64,000 nt of DNA from Euryarchaeota archaeon UBA558 (GTDB lineage: Archaea > Thermoplasmatota > Poseidoniia > Poseidoniales > Thalassarchaeaceae), in NCBI GenBank assembly GCA_002507175.1, contig DAZE01000008.1, positions 24,174 to 88,173 on the forward strand, in the 5' to 3' direction. How positions within the stretch are numbered: the first letter of the stretch is position 1; every line of letters starts with the position of its first letter. Both the position numbers and the translations under genes were made by a program. Under the pieces are notes generated by a model that saw only the letters and a list, made by a program, of their open reading frames with translations, searched no databases and was not told where the DNA came from. Of this stretch, positions 24,326 through 32,710 are shown one piece after another.

Positions 24326-26778
24326 ACCAAATTATGCATTCTCGTCAATCCCTCAGAATATTCTTGGAGTAGTTCCGGTATATCTATGTCCTTAATATCA
24401 GATTTTAGGGACAGATTCAGCGATTTTTTCTCCTTCCATACCATGGTATTGAACCTAACTATAGATTGAGTCACCATTGATCTGTTGTGCAAGTCATAAC
24501 CCAAGGGCTCGGGATAGACATCAACCTTCATTGTACTTTCGCTGTACAGTGTTGTGGAAAGATGATGGCAGAATAAAGGGCAGACAGGTGAGAATATTTT
24601 CAGGCACCCTCTCAAGATAGAATGTATGGTCCATAAGGAGCTTGATTCTGAATCATATAACCTGCTTTTAGCCAATTCCATCCAGTGACTGGAAAATATT
24701 CCAGTGATAAACACCTTGAATTTCTGAGTTGCTGAGTATATATCAATACGCCCCCAATCCTCTTTAGTTTCTTTTACGAGGTTGTCATATTCCGATAGTA
24801 TCCATAGATCCTCAGGCTTGATTGCACTGGGTTTTACATCTTCTATTGGGAATTGGCTGGCGAACCTTGCAACATTGTAGATCTTAGTTAGTATTCCAAA
24901 ATACTTAGATTCAATTTCTTCCGGGTTTATGTGAAAATCGTCACCAACCTGAGCATCAGCAGCTTTCCACAGCCTAAAACACTCAGAACCGATTTTGTTT
25001 GCCCTAAGCTTCACTGATTTTCCGTCAGGCCCCCTTATTTGCCAAGACCCAGTCCTCCCAGAGAGGCCGCAGTCCAATACGGAATTGGCGTCTATACCAT
25101 TTCCCCAAGATTTTGACATTTTACGCCCCCAAGGGTCCATGCCTAGTCCATCAATCCATACTGATTTGAATCCTGGTTGATCTAGTAGATGAGCACTCTT
25201 CAACAGAGTGTAATATAGCCAGGTTCTCACTATTTCTTTGCCCTGAGGCCTCAAAGCCGTTGGATAAGTCCTAGCGAAGTCTACATCTTCTTGACCATAG
25301 CCAGAGACAAATAGATTGGAGTTTGAAGAATCCATCCAAGTATCAAATACCTTTTCTTCACCAGAAAATTTTGTATATCCAAGTTCCTCAATCGATCCAA
25401 GTATTACTCGGGTTTCTCTGTCTATCGCAAAAGAACCCCTGGGTGGATCCTCGCACCATGGTCTAACGTAAGCCCCCCTCGGGGGCACGATTAGGACTTT
25501 GTTGTCATCTGTATACCAAATGGGAATTTCAGTGTGGTACCATCTCCTTCTGCTAATGGGCCAATCTATGGATATGTTTTCCATCCAATCCAGCAACAAC
25601 TGTTTATTCCTTTCGGGGATGAAACGAATCTTTTGGGTTAGCTGCTCCAATCGTTCTTGTATTCCAACCTGTTTTACATACCATTCTTTCAGAAGAATAA
25701 TCTCTATGGGATTCTCACCTCTTTCACTCACAGGTATATCTTGTTCCCTTTCATCTAGGCCCTCCAATCTGCCATCAGACGACAAAATATCTATTGCGGC
25801 GGATCTAGCATCCGACACTAGCATCCCCTCAAGCTGGCCGGCTATCTTAGTCATCCTTCCTTCAAGATCTATTGCCTGGAATGGCTCTAATTTTAGTTCC
25901 CGGAAAACGGATACATCATTTTGATCTCCGTAACTACAAACCATTAGTACACCAGAACCGAATTCCATCTTAACGGATGGATGGGCAAGAATTTTGACTT
26001 TGTCGGACCTACCCTCAACCTTGATTGGGAGACGTGTAGTTTTACCTACTATGTGTTTGTACCTGTTATCGTCAGGGTGGACTAGTACTACCCCGCAAGC
26101 ACAAATCAACTCAGGCCTCGTAGTAGAAATGATAATGTCATCCCCATCCTCTACACTCCATCTTATGTGGGCCAGATTTGTCTTTCTTGAGATCCTCTTT
26201 ACTTCGGCATCTGCAATCGTTGTCCCCTCTACTGGATCGTAGAGATTTGGTCTCAGATCCTCGACAATCTCCCCTTTGATAAGAAGGTCTGTGAAAATTG
26301 ATTGTGTCACGGCCCTATACTCTGGTGAGTCAGTGTGATACTCTGTCGAGAAATCACATGATAACCCAACTCTAATTGCCGTTTCTTTCATAGCCTCGGT
26401 ATACTCGTCTATCGTTTTCTTGCATTCACCGATGAACTCTTCACGGTCGAACGTCCTCATCTTTCTGTTATGTTTTTTCTCCACTGTGAACTCTATGTTT
26501 ATTCCATTCCTGTCCACGCCCCAAGGAAAATACACTTCCTTCCCGAGAAGTCTTTGGCTTCTGGCTATGACATCAATCATGCTGTATTGTGCAACGGCAC
26601 CAATATGCCATGTGCCGCTGGGGTATGGTGGAGGTGTATCAATGATGAAAATTTCCTTTTCACTGTTGGCATCGAAGGTATAATCGACAATGTTTTCGCC
26701 ATTTTCAGATATATCCTTTAGGATCTTATGTTCCAGGTCTACTGACCATCGCTTATCCTCCAAACGCGGTTTAGACAT
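24322..26778 (-). CDS. valS: valyl-tRNA synthetase
   Basis: An 818-residue class I aminoacyl-tRNA synthetase. The HIGH motif is in PPPYPSGTWHIGA and the KMSKS motif in GRKMSKSWGN. Between them lies the editing CP1 domain (STTRPELI) and the DWPISRRRWY segment. The C-terminal anticodon domain ends without the long coiled arm of bacterial ValS. The frame is open to 26832, but the ATG at 26778 (MSKPRLEDKRW) is the normal start. Confidence 0.95.
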   Translation of the reverse strand: MSKPRLEDKRWSVDLEHKILKDISENGENIVDYTFDANSEKEIFIIDTPPPYPSGTWHIGAVAQYSMIDVIARSQRLLGKEVYFPWGVDRNGINIEFTVEKKHNRKMRTFDREEFIGECKKTIDEYTEAMKETAIRVGLSCDFSTEYHTDSPEYRAVTQSIFTDLLIKGEIVEDLRPNLYDPVEGTTIADAEVKRISRKTNLAHIRWSVEDGDDIIISTTRPELICACGVVLVHPDDNRYKHIVGKTTRLPIKVEGRSDKVKILAHPSVKMEFGSGVLMVCSYGDQNDVSVFRELKLEPFQAIDLEGRMTKIAGQLEGMLVSDARSAAIDILSSDGRLEGLDEREQDIPVSERGENPIEIILLKEWYVKQVGIQERLEQLTQKIRFIPERNKQLLLDWMENISIDWPISRRRWYHTEIPIWYTDDNKVLIVPPRGAYVRPWCEDPPRGSFAIDRETRVILGSIEELGYTKFSGEEKVFDTWMDSSNSNLFVSGYGQEDVDFARTYPTALRPQGKEIVRTWLYYTLLKSAHLLDQPGFKSVWIDGLGMDPWGRKMSKSWGNGIDANSVLDCGLSGRTGSWQIRGPDGKSVKLRANKIGSECFRLWKAADAQVGDDFHINPEEIESKYFGILTKIYNVARFASQFPIEDVKPSAIKPEDLWILSEYDNLVKETKEDWGRIDIYSATQKFKVFITGIFSSHWMELAKSRLYDSESSSLWTIHSILRGCLKIFSPVCPLFCHHLSTTLYSESTMKVDVYPEPLGYDLHNRSMVTQSIVRFNTMVWKEKKSLNLSLKSDIKDIDIPELLQEYSEGLTRMHNLV

Positions 26779-26856
26779 GATCCCCGGCCAAAGGCACTGG
26801 CCTCCACACTTGACAATTGTGTATGAAGGCAAATATCGTCACATACTCTTCCAACT

Positions 26857-29841
26857 ATGAGTGGTATTGAAGCAGTTAATCCCTTTCCAACCAACATGGC
26901 AGGTGCGGACGGAGTGATGTCCCGGCTCAAATATATCGGCTCCTCCACAAAAGAAAAGCTGTTATCCAATAAGGATGTCAAGAAGAAATTCAGGTTCAAC
27001 AACGACTCCATGAATAGTAGCAAACTACTAATCAAAGCCCCAGTGATCACCGTGATTATTTGTTTGATTGTGACAGGTTTTTTCCTTGGCCACTCTGGAA
27101 TTAACGACTGCAGGGATGGGTATGAGCCGTCATGGTGCAGTGAAGAGTCCTCAATGAACGTGAATGGGGACCTAGAAGTATATCTCCCGCAGGGATCCGA
27201 TGTCAGTCAAAACTTGTACAAAGTAGAGGAAATTTGGACTACAAACGTCATGATAATTTACGTAGAGTCGGAAGACTACAACATTACGACGGTCAGGATT
27301 CTCGAAGAGATGGATAGGGTCGAAAGGGGTCTAAATACAGTCAGGGACGATAACGGCGAAAATGACGACATAATCTATGCTTTATCCATATCTACGGTGG
27401 TAAAAGAAGTCAATTCTAGCGCTGGTAGAGTAATCAGCTCTTTCGGGTCTGGGATCGCTACTGCCATTGGAAATGAAGATTTAGCGGAATCAATCAATGC
27501 TACTTTGGCGCAAAATGAAGACTTCATCGGAAATTACGACATTCCTGATGAGCAACAACGAGTGGATCAGATTCTCGATGAAATGCCTCAAAATGCATTG
27601 GACAAATTGGTACGAGATGTTGGCAGGGACTACAATAGCGATGGAATAAAAGAAGCGGAAAAGGCTGGTTATTGGAATCGTGCTGTCATTATTATTGGTG
27701 TTGCAGATGGGATAGATCGAGACGGCGATGGTGAGGCTGACTCATCTGTTGCTGAACTTATTCAAAGGACGCAGGGGATTATCACCAACGTTGCAAGAGA
27801 AAATAACTGGAACAGTGATGAATCCGACTGCATTCAAGATGCCAATTCCACAGACGGCCAGAGGTGCCTTAATTTGAAGATGACTCTAACCGGTCCCGTA
27901 CCACTTACCAATGCCGTGACTGAAGAATCTTTCAAACTATTTTGGAAAGTATTCCCAATCGGAGGAATCGCAGTAGCACTCTCACTATTTTTCTTCCACT
28001 GTGATTTACTACAAACTGGTAGGATTCGATTCGTTCAGGGGGTAAAGGTGGTAATCATATCTGGATTACCTACCCTATGTTCCGTCTTTATCACCATGGG
28101 GATTATTGGTTTTACAAATTATGAGGTGACAATGACCGTAATTATTGTAGGTCCCATAGTGTTAGCGTTGGGGGTTTCGTATGGACTTCACATAACCAAT
28201 AGTTATGCTGAGAACAAGGGAACTCCTGAAGAGAAAATCAAGAAAGCATTGGACTCCACAGGGAGAGCAGTCCTACTCTCAGCGATCACGACAATTATTG
28301 GATTTATATCTCTAACATTTACACCCATGGCGCCCATACAGACCGTTGGTTGGTGCCTTGCAATGGGTATTGTAGTCGTCTATTTGATGACCATGCTCAT
28401 GGTTCCAAATCTCACGATGATTCTCGATTTGAAGAAACCTTCCCACCCCCCTCCGAAAATTTTCACTGCGGGTGTAAGTATTCCTACGAAATGGAGTAAA
28501 ATTACACTTTCTATATTCCTAATCTTCGTGTTGATATCGGCAGGAATCAGCCGAACCAATGTAGAAGAGAACATCGACTTACTGAAGATGGCTCCACAGA
28601 ATGTAGATGCCGTTCAAAAATTGGGAACTTACTCAGATGAGTTTAATGGCGGCCAGCCAGGCTTCCTGTTAATCGAAACGGACATATCCGCAGATCCTTC
28701 ATTGTTCAGCGATCCTTCACTTCTAGGGGATCCTTATTCCAACCTGGAAGGTATGGAGGAACTAGAGTCAAAATGCAATCAAGTTGAGAGTACGACTGCT
28801 CTCTCGGTCGTGTTCCTGATGAAGGCCATTGCAGTTGGTATCAATGTATCTGGGACCCCGATTAACGATTTAATAGAGGATCTTCCATTACCGGATCCCA
28901 TAGACGAGCCTGTGGGTGAAGTAGCAGACATACTATTCAACAATAGTAGAAGTGGTAACGTTTCTTTTTGGGGTGCTTTAGACTTATTAGACGCACAGGA
29001 GACTGGAGGCGTCCAAGCTCAAAACTTTTTGATATACGTCTTCTACAACAGCCTCTCGTTGGAGATGAGGGAGTTCTTTATCTCTCCAGATTTCCAATCG
29101 AGCCTGATATACATAGACATGCCATTTATGGATGTCCAGAGGACCAAGGCTGCAACAGAGCAAATTGACCTTTATGCCAGTCAAGATACCTCAGGTGCCC
29201 TTACATCTTCCCCCCTGGTTGGCGTCGCCTCCATAACCATAGAGGTCAATGAGCTAATCGTAGGCTCTCAATGGGATTCTCTAACGTTTGCATTATTATT
29301 CACCGTTATCACCCTAGGGTTGGTTTTCAGAGATCTTAGGTTCGCACTCCTTACTACAATACCTGTCGGCTTCACAGTCGGAATGCAATGGCTAGTCATG
29401 GATTCAGGGAGTGTGACGCTCTCCCTAGTGACTGTTATGATAGGCTCCATCCTTGTAGGCGTTGGGGTAGACTTTTCAATACATATCGCTAATCGAGTGA
29501 AGAAACTTGGAGGAACACTAGAGGCCATACAGACATCATGCGCCAGCACTGGCTTGAGCCTATTCGAAGCCACTGTCGTCACGGCCTCTGGAATGACATG
29601 TGCTTACCTCATACCAATACCAGCGCTCAAACCATTCATAACTGTCATAATCATACTTCTAGTAGTGGCGGCGTTATCGGCCCTTCTTCTTCTTCCTGCA
29701 ATTTATTCATTCTTGGTTAAATCGGGAATACCTCTGACTGGTGGTTCTACCTCCATGATCATGAAGATCTCCGGTAATTTCAATAAGGAAAATCATGAAG
29801 ATGTTCAGATACCAATATATGATGCCAAAGAGGCGTGGTAG
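26857..29841 (+). CDS. RND-superfamily exporter (MMPL/HAE3-like)
   Basis: A 994-residue membrane protein built as a tandem duplication. Each half has one membrane segment (residues ~50-70 and ~545-565), a large exterior domain (~75-355 and ~570-795) and a cluster of about five membrane segments (~365-520 and ~800-960). The ALGVSYGLHITNSYAE and GVGVDFSIHIANRVK stretches at equivalent positions are typical of archaeal RND exporters with a sterol-sensing-like core. The substrate is unknown. The EVE-domain gene follows after 3 bases. Confidence 0.88.
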   Translation: MSGIEAVNPFPTNMAGADGVMSRLKYIGSSTKEKLLSNKDVKKKFRFNNDSMNSSKLLIKAPVITVIICLIVTGFFLGHSGINDCRDGYEPSWCSEESSMNVNGDLEVYLPQGSDVSQNLYKVEEIWTTNVMIIYVESEDYNITTVRILEEMDRVERGLNTVRDDNGENDDIIYALSISTVVKEVNSSAGRVISSFGSGIATAIGNEDLAESINATLAQNEDFIGNYDIPDEQQRVDQILDEMPQNALDKLVRDVGRDYNSDGIKEAEKAGYWNRAVIIIGVADGIDRDGDGEADSSVAELIQRTQGIITNVARENNWNSDESDCIQDANSTDGQRCLNLKMTLTGPVPLTNAVTEESFKLFWKVFPIGGIAVALSLFFFHCDLLQTGRIRFVQGVKVVIISGLPTLCSVFITMGIIGFTNYEVTMTVIIVGPIVLALGVSYGLHITNSYAENKGTPEEKIKKALDSTGRAVLLSAITTIIGFISLTFTPMAPIQTVGWCLAMGIVVVYLMTMLMVPNLTMILDLKKPSHPPPKIFTAGVSIPTKWSKITLSIFLIFVLISAGISRTNVEENIDLLKMAPQNVDAVQKLGTYSDEFNGGQPGFLLIETDISADPSLFSDPSLLGDPYSNLEGMEELESKCNQVESTTALSVVFLMKAIAVGINVSGTPINDLIEDLPLPDPIDEPVGEVADILFNNSRSGNVSFWGALDLLDAQETGGVQAQNFLIYVFYNSLSLEMREFFISPDFQSSLIYIDMPFMDVQRTKAATEQIDLYASQDTSGALTSSPLVGVASITIEVNELIVGSQWDSLTFALLFTVITLGLVFRDLRFALLTTIPVGFTVGMQWLVMDSGSVTLSLVTVMIGSILVGVGVDFSIHIANRVKKLGGTLEAIQTSCASTGLSLFEATVVTASGMTCAYLIPIPALKPFITVIIILLVVAALSALLLLPAIYSFLVKSGIPLTGGSTSMIMKISGNFNKENHEDVQIPIYDAKEAW

Positions 29842-29844
29842 GAT

Positions 29845-30312
29845 ATGAAATGGCTAATGAAGAGCGAGTTGGATGTGTACCCTTGGAGTCAACTCTTAGA
29901 AGATGGGTCAACCCATTGGGATGGTGTCAGGAATTACCAAGCTAGGAACTTCATGAGGGATCAGATGGAAGTGGGGGACCTTATTTTGTACTACCACTCT
30001 AACTGTAAACCACCACATGTGGCTGGCGTGGCTAGGGTGATTAAGCAGGGCTATCCAGATCACACATCATGGGAACCTACGTCAAAATATTTCGACTCTA
30101 AGTCCACACCCGAATCACCCAGATGGTTCATGGTAGACATAGAGCCCGTGGTCGCAACGATACCAGTATCATTGGATTCAATGCGTCAAAATCCTGCATT
30201 AGAGGGAATGCCCCTTTTGGCTCGTGGCCAGAGGTTATCCGTCCAGCCTGTTGATGATGTATATTTCAACGAAGTTTGTATCATGGGGGGCCTCAATCCT
30301 GACGAGATTTAA
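29845..30312 (+). CDS. EVE domain protein
   Basis: A 155-residue single-domain protein with the EVE pattern: an N-terminal MKWLMKSELDVYPW, the segment WDGVRNYQARNFMRD, LILYYHSN, HVAGVARV and WFMVDIEPV. EVE/PUA-like domains bind modified bases in DNA or RNA. The start lies 3 bases after the exporter stop, but a functional link is not obvious. Its 3' end faces the SRP RNA gene with almost no gap. Confidence 0.9.
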   Translation: MKWLMKSELDVYPWSQLLEDGSTHWDGVRNYQARNFMRDQMEVGDLILYYHSNCKPPHVAGVARVIKQGYPDHTSWEPTSKYFDSKSTPESPRWFMVDIEPVVATIPVSLDSMRQNPALEGMPLLARGQRLSVQPVDDVYFNEVCIMGGLNPDEI

Positions 30313-30322
30313 TCCAAGATTC

Positions 30323-30638
30323 GTTAAGGGTGGGCACGTCATCGGTGGACGGTCGTAATTACGTATGCTAAACCATCGATCTTCTCCACCCCGCTATCCC
30401 AAGGCATCCAGAGTCCCCAGTCGGGCTGCTCGCTTCCGCGCCTGACCTGATTCCCGGGCAACATAGTCACAAATTCCCTCCGGAATTTGCCTCTATCAAC
30501 CTCGATCTCTCGGGGGCGAGGTATCTCAGTTAACCGATGACACATAGGTAAATCGTCTCCGCCGCCCTCTGACTTCGGGTCACCATATTGACGATTTGTG
30601 ATCGAGAGCACGTCACCACTCCCCCTAGCCCGACCTTC
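30323..30638 (-). ncRNA. signal recognition particle (SRP, 7S) RNA
   Basis: The minus strand contains the conserved helix 8 core of SRP RNA, GGTCAGGCGCGGAAGCGAGC (30426-30445), with the GGAA tetraloop and the asymmetric-loop AGCAGCC that follows. The putative 5' end (AAGGTCGGGC) can pair with the 3' end (GCCCACCCTT) as helix 1 with two mismatches. The length is about 316 bases, normal for archaeal SRP RNA. A TATA box lies just upstream. The ends are approximate to about ten bases. It scaffolds SRP19 and SRP54 for membrane protein targeting. Confidence 0.9.
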
Positions 30639-30652
30639 GGAGAAAGCAGTTG

Positions 30653-30660
30653 CATTTATA
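30653..30660 (-). promoter_or_regulatory. TATA box of the SRP RNA gene
   Basis: The minus strand reads TTTGTATAAATG, with TATAAATG at 30660-30653, about 20 bases before the inferred 5' end of the SRP RNA. This spacing fits an archaeal promoter for a stable RNA. Confidence 0.6.
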
Positions 30661-30670
30661 CAAATCCGAA

Positions 30671-31057
30671 TTAATCCACAGTTTCGTACTTTGATGGACA
30701 GCCTGTTTGTACCTGTGTAGCCTCTATCACCCAGCCAGCCTCATTCGTTCTGAGCTTTCCCTCTACAGCGATCGTGGTGCCCTCCATCAAACCCTCGGGC
30801 ATTGCTATACCGGTGGCATCAACGTATACCTCGCTTTCCACACCAGCGAGTATGAACATATTACCATCCTCTGATATTGATTGAGGCTTAACAACCCCTC
30901 TGACATGAACTTCATTATTCTCGTATTCAGAAGACTCATCTAACATTTCATCAACTGTAATCTGAGGAAGAGGTTGTGCTTGGATAAGCATGGCCAAAAG
31001 GAGGAACGACAACAAAATTCCGACAGTAAGCAATCGCCCCGTCCTAGTTGTAGCCAC
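30671..31057 (-). CDS. ccmE: CcmE-like haem chaperone with CXXXY motif
   Basis: A 128-residue protein with one N-terminal membrane segment (residues ~9-27) and an OB-fold domain (VHVRGVV, YVDATG, VEGKL). CcmE carries haem to apocytochrome c. The usual haem-binding HxxxY is here C120-P-S-K-Y124, the CXXXY variant known from archaeal and some deltaproteobacterial CcmE proteins. No other ccm gene is in the window. The alternative is a generic OB-fold lipid- or nucleic-acid-binding protein, but the CXXXY position near the C-terminus argues for CcmE. Confidence 0.75.
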   Translation of the reverse strand: MATTRTGRLLTVGILLSFLLLAMLIQAQPLPQITVDEMLDESSEYENNEVHVRGVVKPQSISEDGNMFILAGVESEVYVDATGIAMPEGLMEGTTIAVEGKLRTNEAGWVIEATQVQTGCPSKYETVD

Positions 31058-31088
31058 GTACCCCGGTCTGGTAGGACATTCATCAGAC

Positions 31089-32198
31089 TTACCTATTATT
31101 GTCTGAGAAAATACCTACTGCATCCTGAATGTTCACAATCCCTTCTTGCTGTAATCTACGTTTGAGTCCCCTGATAGTTTTCTTTACAACGGCGGGGCCG
31201 TTGAAAACCAATGCTGAGTATAATTGAATGAGGGTTGCACCTGAAGTAATTGCATCCCATGCAGATTGAGGACCGTCTATTCCGCCCACGCCGACGATAG
31301 GATGGTTTTTTCCAACCTTCTTGTAGACCAAACGTATTATTTCGAGGCTTCTGGCCCTTAGAGGCCTACCAGATAGCCCACCAGATTCGCTAAACGCTCT
31401 TCGTGATCTCGTGGAAGTGGGCCGGGGTCTAGCAGTAGTCGTGTTCACTGCAACGAAACCATCGATCCCATTATTGACAGCGATATCCACCATCATTTCT
31501 ATCTCGTCGTCTAGAGCATCAGGTGATATTTTGAATAGCACTGGACGTGTGTCATCCCTGTTAGATCGGAATTCATTGATAGAGGACAATAATCTGTCTA
31601 ACTTATTAGATTCTCCCAATTTTCTCAGTCCAACAGTATTGGGTGATGAGACATTAATTACGAACATATCTCCAAAGTCCCAGAGCTGGTGTAGTGTTGC
31701 TATGTAGTCCTCTTCTGGTTTGTTGTCCGACATTGCGATCTTGCTGCATCCAATGTTTAGCGCCAGGGGTGTGCGTGGCCAACTGCCTTTCTCCTTGGTC
31801 TCCAATAATTTTCTTCTGGTCTCAACTGCGCCTGGATTGTTGAATCCCATCCTGTTAACGAGTGCCCTATCGGAATCGGACCTAAACATCCTGGGTTTAG
31901 GGTTCCCCCCCTGAGGATGGTATGTTATGCCTCCACCCTCGATCCACGAAAATCCAATTGAGGGCCAAAGCGATAACGCCTCACATTTCTTATCCATGCC
32001 AGCTGCTAGACCAAGGGGGTGTCTAAACCTCAGACCAAATGCGTCAATGGGTAATGATGGTGTGTTATACAAACTGCTGAGCATCTTCTGCCCAGGAAAA
32101 GTTGAGGATAACTTGGACCCTAATTTCAAGCTCAAAGCATGAGCATTCTCTGAATCTAAGAACTTAAGAATGGGTCTTACTATGAGTCCGTATGTCAT
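31089..32198 (-). CDS. pyrD: dihydroorotate dehydrogenase, class 2 (quinone-linked)
   Basis: Oxidises dihydroorotate to orotate in pyrimidine synthesis, passing electrons to quinone. The 369-residue chain has the N-terminal helical membrane-association region (LKFLDSENAHALSLKLG) found only in class 2 enzymes, then PLGLAAGMDKKCEAL, GGGITYHPQGGNPKPRMFR and the active-site Ser region NVSSPNTVGLR. It implies a membrane quinone pool, consistent with MqnC in this window. It is divergent from the 32253 gene. Confidence 0.93.
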   Translation of the reverse strand: MTYGLIVRPILKFLDSENAHALSLKLGSKLSSTFPGQKMLSSLYNTPSLPIDAFGLRFRHPLGLAAGMDKKCEALSLWPSIGFSWIEGGGITYHPQGGNPKPRMFRSDSDRALVNRMGFNNPGAVETRRKLLETKEKGSWPRTPLALNIGCSKIAMSDNKPEEDYIATLHQLWDFGDMFVINVSSPNTVGLRKLGESNKLDRLLSSINEFRSNRDDTRPVLFKISPDALDDEIEMMVDIAVNNGIDGFVAVNTTTARPRPTSTRSRRAFSESGGLSGRPLRARSLEIIRLVYKKVGKNHPIVGVGGIDGPQSAWDAITSGATLIQLYSALVFNGPAVVKKTIRGLKRRLQQEGIVNIQDAVGIFSDNNR

Positions 32199-32252
32199 GG
32201 TCTTTTTGATCGAGCCGATGACAGGTTCTTCAAGGATTGGCGTCTACGATGG

Positions 32253-32663
32253 ATGATGAACCGGATTATGGGGTCGCGAGAGTTAGCCAAAAGAATCCTT
32301 AGATCAAGGGGCATAATTTACAACGGTAGTCCAACATTACTGAAAGAAATCCGAAATAGTCTACTCACTGCAACTGATTCTAACCCTAGAATTAACGTTG
32401 TTTTTGAAAGTGTGCTTGAGAATGATTCCGGTTTTACGTCCCTGAAGTTTATGGGGGTTGAAGGCGCAGTGATTGGAACTTCTGAACCCCCTGGCATGGA
32501 TACGCTCTGGTTGGGTAAGGAGACACAAGATCTCACACAAGAGATTACGTCATCGATTGTAGAATTAGCCACCGCTGGTTACCCGGGTTGCTCAGGCTGT
32601 GTTGACGACATGGATTGGTCAGAGCCACTTTGGCGTGACATGGTGTTAAAAGACCGGGAATGA
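32253..32663 (+). CDS. protein of unknown function with CxxC
   Basis: A 136-residue soluble protein I do not recognise. It has a basic N-terminal helix (ELAKRILRSRG), a mixed alpha/beta core and GCSGC near residue 115. Candidate starts are ATG 32253, 32256 and 32268. It is followed by topA with an ATGA overlap for an alternative topA start, so the two genes are co-transcribed. Confidence 0.7.
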   Translation: MMNRIMGSRELAKRILRSRGIIYNGSPTLLKEIRNSLLTATDSNPRINVVFESVLENDSGFTSLKFMGVEGAVIGTSEPPGMDTLWLGKETQDLTQEITSSIVELATAGYPGCSGCVDDMDWSEPLWRDMVLKDRE

Positions 32664-32710
32664 CAGGAACCCAAGTATACAGCAGCCATGATATGGGAGA
32701 GGAGTTAGTC

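Noticed and set aside
30339..30611. 90-codon open frame on the minus strand
   Set aside because: It lies fully inside the SRP RNA, has an unconvincing composition and shares no recognisable domain.
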